From JANRLT01 sp041736895 (GTDB lineage: Bacteria; Planctomycetota; Planctomycetia; Pirellulales; JALHPA01): a DNA stretch of 64,000 nucleotides. The notes under the pieces are model-generated. The model was given only the letters and a program-made list of their open reading frames with translations, was not told the DNA's origin and searched no databases. Below are positions 16,528 to 25,536 of the stretch, one piece after another. Where the stretch lies: contig JBGSSS010000204.1 in NCBI GenBank assembly GCA_041736895.1, positions 1-64,000 of the forward strand, given 5' to 3'. Each line of letters opens with the position of its first letter. The first letter of the stretch is position 1. The translations under genes were made by a program, and so were the position numbers.

Positions 16528-18318
16528 CTACCGCTGGATCGTGTCGTAACCGACCGGTCCGATGAACCCGGCGTTCGCGGCCGCTGTCGGCCTTGTTGCC
16601 GTGCGTTGCTCCGGCTGTCCTTGCGGCTGATTCGATTGATAGAACGATTGTCCCGCTTGCGCCTGACTAATCTGCGCCGACGGCGCAAGCGGTGCCGCCG
16701 AAGAGCGAGCAGGTGAAGTCACCGGATAAGTGTTTGAGACGACACGGTTCGAATTGACCCGAGCCGCTGTGTTCCCCTGCGGAATCTCTTCTGGCGCGCG
16801 TTGCGGCTGGAATTGCGGGGTCCCCGGCATGCCCGGCATGATCACTTGCGAAGGATATTGCTCGTTGCAATTCGGACCGCAGCCGCCTGGACCGCAGGGA
16901 GGACCGGCTGGTTTTTCCACGTTGCCGCGAAAGTAAAAGTCGCAATCGTTCGGCAACACCGTGCCAGAACCTGGTCCGCACGGCGGCAACTCGCTGCAAT
17001 CGACTGCGTTGACATACTGCGGCGTGACCAAGATCAGCAGTTCCACTTCGTTCATCGCATCGGCCGTTTTGCGGAACGGCACACCGAGGTACGGCACATC
17101 GGCCAACCACGGGATGCCGGCTTGAATCGATTCGACGCGGTTCTGCACCAACCCGGCGAGTGCCAGCGTTTGCCCGGCCTTCATTTCGACCGCAGTATCA
17201 ACTTCGCGCACACGCAGACCCGGAACCGTCGTGCCGTTGATCGTGACGCTGCGGGTTTGATCGATTTCGCTGACGCGCGGCTTGACCTCGAGCCGAATAT
17301 TCCCGTTCCCCAGCACAATCGGCACAAAGTCGACTTGCGTGCCGTAACGTTGATATTGAATCGAGACAGTCCCAAGCGATTGCGGGATCAAGATCGGAAA
17401 CTCGCCGCCGGCATTGAACGCCGCGGGGCGGCCGCTGACCGTGGTCAGCGTCGGTTCGGCGAGCACTTTCATCAGCTCATAACGCCGCAGGGCGTTCAAA
17501 AACCCGAAAAACGTGCTATTGCCGCCGACAAACCCGAAGCGAATCGTATCACCGTTGGCTGTCGCGGTGCCGGCTTGCGCGGCCGCGGCCGCGATCATGC
17601 CGCTCACGCCCGAGACGATGAAATCCCCGCTGCCATTGGCGTAGGACCAGTCCATGCCGAGTGTGCGGAGCTTGGTGCGCGAGACTTCCATCACCTTGAC
17701 GTGCAGGGCGATCTGTTGCACGCCGCCGACGGTGATGTTGTTGATGACCTTGGGGTAATAGTCTTCGGCGATACGCACCATGCCGCTAATGTATTCCTGG
17801 TTATCGACATAGCCGCCGAGGATCACGCTGTTGGCGATCGGGCGGACTTTGATCGAGGAACGCGGGAATTGGCTGGCCAGAACCTGTTCCAATTCACGCG
17901 CATCGCCGAAAACCACGACGTCGATCGTGTGGATGTTGCCAACTTCGTCCCAGAGATTGATCTGCGTGACGCCCGGCTTCTTGGCAAAAACCTGGACTTC
18001 GTTCGGCGATAGCGGCGTGATGTCGAGCAGATCCTTGTTGTTGACTTGGACCTTGGGAATTTTTTGTTCGAGCTTGATGATTCGGCTTGTGTTGGCCGTT
18101 AGCTCCATGCGCTCGCTCGCGCCGCGGATCTGATGGACCAAGGCGGGCGGTGCGGCCAAGCCAACCGAAGGCGGCAACATCGCCGTTTCAAGCGCAGGCT
18201 GCGCTTCCGGGAATTCGTCTTGGGCTTGCAACAAGGCGGTGTTGCATTGAATCGCGGGCATCCAGATTGCCATACCCAGGGCAATGGCGCGCGAGCGCTT
18301 CTTCAGAAGAGTGACCAT
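16528..18318 (-). CDS. cpaC: Tad pilus outer-membrane secretin CpaC/RcpA
   Basis: Outer-membrane channel of the Tad pilus. From MVTLLKKRSR (18318) it has 596 residues: a signal-like hydrophobic segment (IALGMAIWMPAI), the pilus-formation N-domain (RIIKLEQKIPKVQVNNKDLLD, KPGVTQINLWD), a BON-like region and the secretin domain (PTLTTVSGRPAAFNAGGEFPI, GLVQNRVESIQAGIPWLADV, VELLILVTPQYV). A cysteine/proline-rich insert and a long Q- and P-rich tail follow. AAGGAAGG lies about 10 bases before this ATG, which favours it over an ATG 29 codons upstream. Confidence 0.9.
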   Translation of the reverse strand: MVTLLKKRSRAIALGMAIWMPAIQCNTALLQAQDEFPEAQPALETAMLPPSVGLAAPPALVHQIRGASERMELTANTSRIIKLEQKIPKVQVNNKDLLDITPLSPNEVQVFAKKPGVTQINLWDEVGNIHTIDVVVFGDARELEQVLASQFPRSSIKVRPIANSVILGGYVDNQEYISGMVRIAEDYYPKVINNITVGGVQQIALHVKVMEVSRTKLRTLGMDWSYANGSGDFIVSGVSGMIAAAAAQAGTATANGDTIRFGFVGGNSTFFGFLNALRRYELMKVLAEPTLTTVSGRPAAFNAGGEFPILIPQSLGTVSIQYQRYGTQVDFVPIVLGNGNIRLEVKPRVSEIDQTRSVTINGTTVPGLRVREVDTAVEMKAGQTLALAGLVQNRVESIQAGIPWLADVPYLGVPFRKTADAMNEVELLILVTPQYVNAVDCSELPPCGPGSGTVLPNDCDFYFRGNVEKPAGPPCGPGGCGPNCNEQYPSQVIMPGMPGTPQFQPQRAPEEIPQGNTAARVNSNRVVSNTYPVTSPARSSAAPLAPSAQISQAQAGQSFYQSNQPQGQPEQRTATRPTAAANAGFIGPVGYDTIQR

Positions 18319-18472
18319 CCTTGGCCTTCCTTGCGTTAACGAACAAATCGGGGTTCGTGGCATTGGCCGACATCCTCCTTGACGTCGGGCAATCTCCAGC
18401 GGCAAGCGAGAGTGCGGACTCTCGTCGCCACTGGCGGCTTCTCATCCTTCTCACTGCGTATCTGACAATGCT

Positions 18473-18495
18473 CTTAGGGGAGTGAACCCCTGGGC
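18473..18495 (-). repeat. Degenerate hairpin after cpaB
   Basis: CTTAGGGG-AGTGAA-CCCCTGGG, a weaker copy of the 11090 and 16473 class without a T-run. It lies between cpaB and cpaC. Confidence 0.6.
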
Positions 18496-18511
18496 TTTGT
18501 TCTCTCACTCA

Positions 18512-19657
18512 CTAAAATGTCGTGCTTTTGACGCTCGAATCCGTCGGTTGCGTCGGCAAGCCAAGCGAATCGGTCGTCGTCGCGGTCGCGGTCGATGTCG
18601 GCGGTGTAGTTACCGTGGTACTCGACGAAACACGCGGCATCCGGGCACCCTTGATATCACCATTGACCCAAGTCCCCTTAGGGTTCTTCTTGTCACGGCT
18701 CATCTCGACAACCCGCGGCGTGGGGCCTTCGATGATGACCTGGGTAAATGTTTCGTATGGCAGCGCCGGCGGAGTGCCAGCCGAAGCCGGTGCGACGGGG
18801 GCTTGGTTTTCCTTGGCTTGCTGGGCGACGGCTTCCAGAGTCTGAAGGAACGAGCCAAATGATTTGCCGGCAGTTTGCAGCGGATTCAGCGCATCGTCTT
18901 CGGCTTTGCCGCTGCCGGCGTTGTTCGCTGAATTCTCGGCTAGGATTTTGCCCACACTCTTGGGGTCGTCCTCGTTGACGATTTCTTCATCTAAGGCACC
19001 GCGCAAGCTTAGTTTGAGTTGGCCTTGGTTTTGAGCAAGCGTCACGACTCGAGATTGTTCCGGCGTGACCAGCAAAGTTACATAACGAGTAGTCTTCTCC
19101 ATATTCTGTTCGCCCTGATCTCCCACGGCGCGAGTGTTGTCGTTCACGGAGAAAATCTTGATGTTCTGGAGAATCGTTTTCACAACCGCAACCTGGTTAT
19201 GGTTATTGCCAGGGACATGCAGGAGGACGTCGACGCGATCATTCGGATTCAATAGATTTCCCGCCGCCGAAGTAGAATCAGCCACGATGGAGACCACGCG
19301 CATCCCTTTGGGGATAAAACTGGTCACATCTTCTTCTTTGTTTTGAAACTTGGCGGCGACAATCGGCTCGCCTTTGAGGATCAACGTCCGCAACTTCAAC
19401 GTGTTCTTTAGGGCTTCATCGAATGAACGATAAGCACCCTCGGGAACGGTTCCCTTGACCATGGGCTTGATTTCGAGCGAGGCGGCTTTGAGCTTATCGC
19501 CTTGTTTGAGATCCATTGCCGCGACGACCACTTCTTCGTACTCAAGCGCGGGTCCGCCTTGCTGACGGTTCCGCTCGATCACTTGGCTAATGCCAATTGA
19601 CGCGATCAACCCGCAGCCGAGGGCCAGGAGCAATAGCACTAAGGATTTGGTACGCAT
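18512..19657 (-). CDS. cpaB: Flp pilus assembly protein CpaB/RcpC
   Basis: Periplasmic Tad component with an SAF domain, thought to help secretin assembly or contact peptidoglycan. From MRTKSLVLLLL (19657) it has 381 residues: an N-terminal membrane helix or signal anchor (about 5-22), the SAF block (VVVAAMDLKQGDKLKAASLE, LKGEPIVAAKF), the RcpC region (GMRVVSIVADSTSAAGNLLNPNDRVDV, TLLVTPEQSRVVTLAQNQGQL) and a low-complexity S/T-rich tail. A frame open to 19717 adds 20 residues before the helix and is less likely. Confidence 0.9.
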   Translation of the reverse strand: MRTKSLVLLLLALGCGLIASIGISQVIERNRQQGGPALEYEEVVVAAMDLKQGDKLKAASLEIKPMVKGTVPEGAYRSFDEALKNTLKLRTLILKGEPIVAAKFQNKEEDVTSFIPKGMRVVSIVADSTSAAGNLLNPNDRVDVLLHVPGNNHNQVAVVKTILQNIKIFSVNDNTRAVGDQGEQNMEKTTRYVTLLVTPEQSRVVTLAQNQGQLKLSLRGALDEEIVNEDDPKSVGKILAENSANNAGSGKAEDDALNPLQTAGKSFGSFLQTLEAVAQQAKENQAPVAPASAGTPPALPYETFTQVIIEGPTPRVVEMSRDKKNPKGTWVNGDIKGARMPRVSSSTTVTTPPTSTATATTTDSLGLPTQPTDSSVKSTTF

Positions 19658-19727
19658 TGCGAACTCCGCCGTCGTAAAAAATGGAAACTCGTAAGGACGC
19701 TCGATTCGGACGTCCAATGCGCGGAAA

Positions 19728-20168
19728 TCAGTCGGTCGTCTCGCGGCGCATAATGGAACGCGCCGAAAGGGTCTTATTTCCTAAAAACATTGGCTTTGGC
19801 AACCAACTGACTTTATTAAAAGGAACACCCACGGTAACCGTTACCGGTTCGCCATAACCCGCATTGCTAGGCGGATTCGGCGTGACCTTAATGGTTGCCC
19901 CTTTGATCCCTCCACTCGCCAGGTAGTTTTTGACCACGCTGGTCACTTCGACCGTGGTTGCTCCGTCCAGCACCGCGCGGCGAGCTCCCTCGCGCGAGGC
20001 ATTGGTGATCAACTGCTGGACCATGACCATGCGGCCGTATTCAATGATTCCAAACACGAGCAGGAAGAAGACCGGCGCCACGACAGCGAACTCGACGACG
20101 GCAGCTCCCTTTCGGTTTCTTCGGCATGACCGACAGACCTTCTCCAGTTTCAACGCGAGCGTATTCAT
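19728..20168 (-). CDS. tadE: TadE-like pseudopilin
   Basis: Minor pseudopilin of the Tad system. The 146-residue protein has a basic, cysteine-containing leader (CRSCRRNRKG), then GAAVVEFAVVAPVFFLLVFGIIEYGR, in which the Glu five residues after the Gly and the Tyr-Gly-Arg end are typical of TadE; cleavage by TadV is expected after that glycine. ASREGARRAVLDG is the standard block that follows. It lies between tadV and cpaB. Confidence 0.9.
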   Translation of the reverse strand: MNTLALKLEKVCRSCRRNRKGAAVVEFAVVAPVFFLLVFGIIEYGRMVMVQQLITNASREGARRAVLDGATTVEVTSVVKNYLASGGIKGATIKVTPNPPSNAGYGEPVTVTVGVPFNKVSWLPKPMFLGNKTLSARSIMRRETTD

Positions 20169-20252
20169 GGTCTGGAGAAAGTTTTTCGGAACCGCGGGAG
20201 GACAATTCGTTCAAGTTTCAGTGCCGCTAGCAAAATCTCTTGCTGCTCAAAG

Positions 20253-20314
20253 CCAAGAGGGTTTATCCCCTTGGAGTGTCTTTTGCAAATGATCCAAGGG
20301 GAAAATCCCCTTGG
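20253..20314. repeat. Inverted pair of hairpins between tadE and tadV
   Basis: CCAAGAGG-GTTTAT-CCCCTTGG (20253-20274) and CCAAGGGG-AAAAT-CCCCTTGG (20294-20314), flanked by AAAGCC on the left and GGCTTTG on the right, so the two copies face each other. They sit just after the tadV stop and upstream of tadE. Confidence 0.75.
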
Positions 20315-20363
20315 CTTTGCTTGTCATTTCCTGACTCCCTGGCTTACGCCGCGGGCTTTCAAA

Positions 20364-20936
20364 CTAGTTTGTTCCCGTCAGCATGCCCGTGCAGGCAAAG
20401 TACAGGATGCAGCCGATCGCGATCGGAATCCCGTACGGCAGCAGAAACATCCGCGGCTTGCGCTCGGCGGCGATCGTGGCCAGCGTTTCAGGGTTCTTGA
20501 TCGTCGTGATTTCGTTGATGATCGAAAAGAACTGTTTCTGGTGCTTGGCCCAGACATTCCGCGAGAGAACCATCAGCACGGCGAGAACGCCGCCGATGAT
20601 GGCCGACCAGCAAAAGCCGTAGAACGTGGCATAGCTGCCCACCCAGGCTCCGACGCCGGCCAGCAACTTGACATCGCCGGCACCCATGCCGCCGATCATG
20701 TACGCCGGCAGGAGCAAGGCCAACCCGACCACGGTGCCGAGCAAGCTGTAACCCAATCCAGCCCACCCCCACATCGTGGTGCAGTAGATCCACCCGCTGA
20801 TAATCATCGGAAACGTGATCCAGTTCGGGACCTTGAGTTGACGGCCATCGATCCAGGCAGCCACGATCAAGGTGATCGTCACCGCCCACACGGGCCAGTT
20901 ATTCACGAACGCGGTTTGCATGGTATCGAGCGACAT
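20364..20936 (-). CDS. tadV: Prepilin peptidase TadV/CpaA
   Basis: Type IV prepilin peptidase (aspartic protease, A24 family) that processes the Flp and TadE leaders. The 190-residue membrane protein has about five helices. The two catalytic aspartates are D30 (AAWIDGRQLKVPN) and D88 in the GGMGAGDVKL motif. The N-terminal methylase domain of the long PilD form is absent, as usual for TadV. It is positioned between the flp genes and tadE. Confidence 0.9.
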   Translation of the reverse strand: MSLDTMQTAFVNNWPVWAVTITLIVAAWIDGRQLKVPNWITFPMIISGWIYCTTMWGWAGLGYSLLGTVVGLALLLPAYMIGGMGAGDVKLLAGVGAWVGSYATFYGFCWSAIIGGVLAVLMVLSRNVWAKHQKQFFSIINEITTIKNPETLATIAAERKPRMFLLPYGIPIAIGCILYFACTGMLTGTN

Positions 20937-21105
20937 GACGGCGAATCCTTGATCTCAAACGGCCAAGTGGTGGTGGAAACTGGGGGCAAAACGGCGGGTG
21001 TGCGACGCGCCAAGGATGCCTCTCTACGGGAACCCTAGCTTGCGGAATGGCGGCTTGCTGGAAATTACTTGAGCTTTTTACTGGGAATTTTTCTAAGCTG
21101 CGGAG

Positions 21106-21150
21106 CTCCGCCCTCTGGGGAGCCGAGCATCCAGGGGGCGGAGCCCCGGG
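21106..21150. repeat. Nested hairpins after flp1
   Basis: A 13-base arm CTCCGCCCTCTGG (21106-21118) pairs with CCAGGGGGCGGAG (21131-21143) apart from one position. The right arm also starts a second hairpin, ATCCAGGGGG-CGGAG-CCCCGGGGCTTT, with the AAAGCC...GGAT edges of the other tad spacer repeats. Confidence 0.7.
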
Positions 21151-21196
21151 GCTTTGAGTTGTCTTGAACAACGCGTATTTTTTATCAGTGTCGCAA

Positions 21197-21382
21197 TTAG
21201 CTGCCGCCAGCCCCGAGAGACTGCGCCGTACGTTCAAACACCGGCGCGGTATTGGTGCCGACCGATTGAATCGCGGCGAAACAAACTAACACAATCAGCG
21301 CGATCATCACGGCATATTCGACCGCCGTGGGGCCATCTTCAGAACAGACAAAGCGTTGAATTTTTTGGATCAAGCTTTTCAT
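21197..21382 (-). CDS. flp: Flp family type IVb pilin 1
   Basis: Major-pilin-type subunit of the Tad pilus, 61 residues. The short leader MKSLIQKIQRFVCSEDG is followed by the processed segment PTAVEYAVMIALIVLVCFAAIQ; cleavage is expected after the glycine, with the conserved Glu-Tyr pair at +5/+6. AGGAGAA lies about 8 bases before the ATG. It diverges from the other two copies after the hydrophobic helix (SVGTNTAPVFERTAQSLGAG). Confidence 0.9.
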   Translation of the reverse strand: MKSLIQKIQRFVCSEDGPTAVEYAVMIALIVLVCFAAIQSVGTNTAPVFERTAQSLGAGGS

Positions 21383-21536
21383 CAGCGTTCTCCTATCGGA
21401 AAAGCAGCGTAACAGGATAGCTCCGCTACAATCGTGTCCCCAGCGGGGAGAGATTGCAGCGGAGCCAAGCATGGACTTGGCAATCCGTTGTGAAGCCGGA
21501 TAACCAAGTCTAGGTCGTGAGTTTAGTCCAGTACGC

Positions 21537-21719
21537 TTAGCTACCGCCGCCGATCGAGTTGGCGATGTTGGTGAACTGCGTATTGGCATTGGTTCCAATG
21601 GAACTGATGGCCGTCAGGCACACGATGACAATGAGTGCCAACATCACGGCATATTCTACCGCGGTTGGACCATCTTCTGATTGACAAAACTGACGAATGG
21701 ATCGCAAGAGCTTGCACAT
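21537..21719 (-). CDS. flp: Flp family type IVb pilin 2
   Basis: A 60-residue Flp pilin, MCKLLRSIRQFCQSEDG then PTAVEYAVMLALIVIVCLTA, expected to be cut by TadV after the glycine. From about residue 15 it is almost identical, in DNA and protein, to pilin 3. I choose ATG 21719 because AAAGG then sits 9 bases upstream and the length equals that of pilin 3; an ATG 3 codons earlier is the alternative. Confidence 0.9.
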   Translation of the reverse strand: MCKLLRSIRQFCQSEDGPTAVEYAVMLALIVIVCLTAISSIGTNANTQFTNIANSIGGGS

Positions 21720-21870
21720 GGTTTGCATCCTTTAGATAGGACGGAGGATGACTCGAGGCAGGAGAGGAGGGAGGATTGATTATCGGAATAATCAGTCCTT
21801 GAGGCATAACCGTTCGAGTGGCATGCCGTCGAGTTGCAGTATATTAGCGAAGGTCATGAAATCCCCTGCG

Positions 21871-21900
21871 GGATCGCGCCGGGCAAACCCGGCGCGATCC
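21871..21900. repeat. Perfect 13-base-stem hairpin between flp3 and flp2
   Basis: GGATCGCGCCGGG-CAAA-CCCGGCGCGATCC. It has no T-run. It stands 24 bases past the flp3 stop and could stabilise a short flp3 transcript, raising its level over the rest of the operon (inference). Confidence 0.8.
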
Positions 21901-21923
21901 GTACAGAGACCACACCACCACAC

Positions 21924-22106
21924 TTAGCTACCGCCGCCAATCGAGTTGGCGACGTTGGTGAACTGCGTACTGGCATTGGTTCCAATGGAACTGATGGCCG
22001 TCAGGCACACGATGACAATGAGTGCCAACATCACGGCGTATTCAACCGCGGTTGGGCCATCTTCCGACTTCAAAAACTTCTTGACGTTCAAAAACAGATT
22101 CTTCAT
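21924..22106 (-). CDS. flp: Flp family type IVb pilin 3
   Basis: A 60-residue Flp pilin, MKNLFLNVKKFLKSEDG then PTAVEYAVMLALIVIVCLTA, first gene of the pilus operon. It has the clearest ribosome-binding site in the locus, GGAGGA 6 bases before the ATG, which suits a highly expressed major pilin. It is nearly identical to pilin 2 from the cleavage site on, so one is a recent duplicate of the other. Confidence 0.92.
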   Translation of the reverse strand: MKNLFLNVKKFLKSEDGPTAVEYAVMLALIVIVCLTAISSIGTNASTQFTNVANSIGGGS

Positions 22107-22810
22107 GGTGTCCTCCGATCCAGCCGTCTACCGCGCGGAACGCCCGCACTGGCATTTGGCCGAAAATAACGAGATCTCGTGGATTGCCCGCGACACGAAG
22201 TGATCGCTTCGCGGCCTGCTGTTGTTGTCACAGACAATCCAACTGGGACGTGGAACCTCGGCTCATCGCTCGTGAGTCGCAACCCCTCGCGGGATCGCGT
22301 CCGAGATTACCAGGAGGACAAAATTGATCCACATGGCAATCACACGGGTTAAGACACAAATCACTTTGCATCCGTCATCCATTCGGCAGCCTGGCTATCA
22401 ACTCACTAAAGTGATTACTAACCGCGAACTGACCCTGGGCTTTGCGTCGCCAACTTGCGTTGGTTTAGCCTTTGTCGAGGATGATCCCCGGTTCCAACAG
22501 GCCTAGCACTGCTGCGGCCAAATGGGGCGAGAGAATTAAGACAAGGGTTGTCTCTCGCGTTTGACCGCTTTCCCACAACTCCAGAGAGCTGTGTGGCGAA
22601 GAACTTGTTAGTTGTTTTAAGACCAACTTGTCTTTCGTTACTGAAACCTAGGTCGATTTGGCCGAGTGTCAAATTCTGAGGACTGAAAAAACTTGAGCAA
22701 TCTGGAAAACTTTTCCGCAACGAGAACTTTTCCGGGGCCAGAAACGTGCGTTTGTAACGAAGTTGTGGGTCGTGCGCGGTGACAAGTTGACAGGAGAAAG
22801 AGTAACGCCA
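22107..22810. other. Intergenic region upstream of the tad operon
   Basis: About 700 bases without a gene that I can support. It should hold the promoter of flp3 (minus strand) and the 3' region of the glycosyltransferase gene. Visible structure: a 12-base perfect palindrome ACGAGATCTCGT at 22169-22180, about 65 bases before flp3, that could be an operator, and a weak CGAAG...CTTCG hairpin at 22196-22211. I found no convincing -35/-10 pair. Confidence 0.5.
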
Positions 22811-24454
22811 TTACCAGAGATTTCGGATCGAGAGCTTTTCTTTTGCAGAATCTGGATTCGAGCGCATTTGCCAGACATGATTTTCTTTTTCAGAGAGCGT
22901 CCGAGCTTCTGCAAACGGCAGCACAATCCATTGATAGGAATGTCCAACCCGAGAATCGTGGGCCAAATAACGCCATTTCCATTCAAACCACCAGCGCTGT
23001 GGATCGGCCGGATCAATCAAAATATATCGCGGCCAGCCCCGCGTCGTTCGATCAAAGCTCTGCAACAACTCGCGGTCCATATCGGCCCAATTGCCGTAGT
23101 TGTCCGCTCGATAAGTCCAATGAGCGAGTCGCTGTTCCGCCGCGGGAACTTCAAAGCGCCGTTGATAGTATTGCCAATAACCCGCGAGTAACAGCATAAC
23201 TTGCACCATCGCGAGAATCGTTACGGCGACGCGCGCGGGGCGAGCAATAGTCGAATACGCCAACACGATCAACAACGTTACCGGAGCAATGAGCCATAGC
23301 CCATAACGCTCGTAACCCGGTTGAATCGCGGCCGGTCCCGCGACGCCGAGAAAACAGAGCAACGCCAAGCCAGTGCCATCGAACAAGACCGCGTACTGAC
23401 CAGCCAAATTATGCATTCTTTGCGACAAAAGCGGGATTCTGCCCCGATAACGTGCCCAAATTAGCAACACGATCGTTGGAACACTCAAGAGCAAAAGCCA
23501 AATCCGCACCGCTGGCAATTCCGCGGCTGGGAATGAGATTGACCCATAAACCGTTGCGCCATCGAAAAGGCCAATGACATCGCCGCTCCATAGAGTAACT
23601 GCGGAAAAGAAGTTGTTCAGCTCGACGCCGGCCCAAGCGCCGCGCGTGATCCCGAGACAAACGGCGCAGCCGATCGCGGCCATCGCCAGCACAGCGCGCG
23701 ATCGTAACGACAATTCCAATTTTGCCGCCGCGCTGATCCGCGGCCAAAGCAATGCCAAGCTTAGCGGCAGAAGAAAAATGTTCGTCGGATGAACTAACAA
23801 TACCGCGACGAGTGCCAGCGCATAGTAAAGCGCGAATCGCGCCGCGGACCAAGCTTCTCGATGGAGAATCCACGGCAAATAGAAGAGATGCAAGCAAAAC
23901 AAGATCGACTGACACGCATCCCAGCCCAGGCGACTGTAAATCACCGCGACGGGCAAGACCGCTAGTAAAGCTGTCGTCAGCCAAGCCGTCGTCTGATTGA
24001 TCGCCCGGCGGCAAAGCTGCCAATTCACCAGCAACGCCAAGATTCCGCTCGCGAGCGCTGGCAAACGCAGCGACCAAATGCTCGGCGCGAGCGTTGCATC
24101 GAGCACAAGCCGTGGAATCATTAAAAACGGATTCCAAATGTTCCCCGTCGGCGTCCGAAAATCGACGCGTTCCGCGGCAGGCAACGTTTTGCCGTAAAGG
24201 TACTCATCGAGAAATCGCTGCGCTTGGACGCCGTACCAAGCCTCGTCGCCGTTCACGCCGGGCACTCGGCCCAATTGCCACGCGCGCAAGCAGATGCCCA
24301 AGACGATCAGCGTCGCGCAGACAAGGATCAACGGCGTCGAAATCTTGTGGCGTGGGTTATGACGATTGTGCGGTTGTTCGGTTGGCCACGAACCTGCCTG
24401 GGCGAAATTCTTCGCCTCGAATTGTTCAGGCTCATGTTCTAACAGTGCAGTCAT
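22811..24454 (-). CDS. GT-C fold membrane glycosyltransferase (ArnT/PMT-like)
   Basis: Probable polyprenyl-phosphate-sugar-dependent glycosyltransferase of the GT39/GT83 type, acting at the outer face of the inner membrane. From MTALLEHEPEQ (24454) it has 547 residues. A first helix near 45-62 is followed by RVPGVNGDEAWYGVQAQRFL, with the acidic DE pair in the first periplasmic loop that is catalytic in this fold. About ten further membrane helices and a soluble C-terminal domain follow. A longer frame to 24745 overlaps the divergent gene and is rejected. Donor and acceptor cannot be read from sequence. Confidence 0.7.
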   Translation of the reverse strand: MTALLEHEPEQFEAKNFAQAGSWPTEQPHNRHNPRHKISTPLILVCATLIVLGICLRAWQLGRVPGVNGDEAWYGVQAQRFLDEYLYGKTLPAAERVDFRTPTGNIWNPFLMIPRLVLDATLAPSIWSLRLPALASGILALLVNWQLCRRAINQTTAWLTTALLAVLPVAVIYSRLGWDACQSILFCLHLFYLPWILHREAWSAARFALYYALALVAVLLVHPTNIFLLPLSLALLWPRISAAAKLELSLRSRAVLAMAAIGCAVCLGITRGAWAGVELNNFFSAVTLWSGDVIGLFDGATVYGSISFPAAELPAVRIWLLLLSVPTIVLLIWARYRGRIPLLSQRMHNLAGQYAVLFDGTGLALLCFLGVAGPAAIQPGYERYGLWLIAPVTLLIVLAYSTIARPARVAVTILAMVQVMLLLAGYWQYYQRRFEVPAAEQRLAHWTYRADNYGNWADMDRELLQSFDRTTRGWPRYILIDPADPQRWWFEWKWRYLAHDSRVGHSYQWIVLPFAEARTLSEKENHVWQMRSNPDSAKEKLSIRNLW

Positions 24455-24612
24455 AACTGTTACGAAATCTCGATTAATTGGACAATTTTGCGCGCGTAGG
24501 GACATTGCAACGCCTAGAGAAAGGTATCTTTTTCTAACGACTGGCGCGGGAAATCTTGTTGAAAGTTCTTTCCCCGTTCGTTCCCGCCTCGATCCTCCCG
24601 CCGCAACCGCTA

Positions 24613-25536
24613 ATGTCACTCTGGCTCGATCTGCTGTCGCAGTTTCGTGGACCCATTGGGTACCAGCGTGGAGAAATTGCGCACGCCGAACCGACCGCCG
24701 TTGCCGCGCTAGCGATGTTGGCTTGGGATTCTGGTCGTTTCGCATCGACCATCGCGCGTCACGAAGCTTGGCTCGCCGAGCGTCAGCAAGCTGACGGCAG
24801 CATCGCCCCGAATGAACAACTCGCCGAGCCGGGTTGGGCTACCAGTTGGGCGCTGCTGGAAGCGGCAGCACGGCAATCGCTCTCCAGCAGTGACGTTCCC
24901 CACAAATCGCCGGACACGACAAGTGCTTTGCAGTGGCTGCTCGCCACTAGCGGCATGCCGCTCGAAAACACGCCCAGCATGGGGCACGATACGATGCTGC
25001 TCGGTTGGCCCTGGGTTGTTGGCACGCATACCTGGCTCGAACCGACGTGTTTGGCAGTCATGGCGCTCAAGGCTCATGGCTACGCTGACCATCCACGCTG
25101 CATTGAAGGAATGAGGGTCGTTAAAGATCGTCTGCTCCCGCGCGGCGGCGCCAACTACGGGAACACGTTCGTCCTGGGACAGCAGTTGCTGCCGCACCTG
25201 CAACCGACGGGGCTCGCGCTCATGGCGCTGGCCGGCACGGCGGACGACAACGGGTATCAAGCTGCGGCGCGTGAGTACCTTCTACGCGAGCTGCCGATCT
25301 TACCCGGCGCTGCTTCACTCGCTTATGGCTTTCTTGGCCTGCACGCACAGCGCACAGAACTGCCCAATGCCGGAAACTTATTGCAAGCCGCGGCCGAGCG
25401 CGTTCTGCGCCGCGACACGTCGCCATATCGCCTAGCCCTGCTCTGCTGGGCCGCGTGGGCGATCGAACAGCCGCCGGGAACAATCTGGCCGGGGAGCATT
25501 TTGCAGCCAGCCAAGCTGACGGCGGTGCCGGCATGA
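24613..25536 (+). CDS. Terpene cyclase/prenyltransferase-like alpha-toroid protein
   Basis: A 307-residue protein (from ATG 24613; an in-frame TTG at 24556 would add 19) with repeated helical segments of the terpene cyclase/protein prenyltransferase toroid: RHEAWLAERQQADGSIA, WATSWALLEAAAR, TTSALQWLL, TWLEPTCLAVMALKAHG, LQPTGLALMALAG and LRLALLCWAAW-like blocks. The DXDD or DDTA acid motif of squalene cyclases is not visible, so it may be non-catalytic or bind a polyprenyl chain. Its stop overlaps the next start (ATGA), so it is translationally coupled to the DUF362 gene. Confidence 0.6.
   Translation: MSLWLDLLSQFRGPIGYQRGEIAHAEPTAVAALAMLAWDSGRFASTIARHEAWLAERQQADGSIAPNEQLAEPGWATSWALLEAAARQSLSSSDVPHKSPDTTSALQWLLATSGMPLENTPSMGHDTMLLGWPWVVGTHTWLEPTCLAVMALKAHGYADHPRCIEGMRVVKDRLLPRGGANYGNTFVLGQQLLPHLQPTGLALMALAGTADDNGYQAAAREYLLRELPILPGAASLAYGFLGLHAQRTELPNAGNLLQAAAERVLRRDTSPYRLALLCWAAWAIEQPPGTIWPGSILQPAKLTAVPA

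Noticed and set aside
16801..18012. Open frame opposite the secretin gene
   Set aside because: Antisense shadow; cpaC is well supported.
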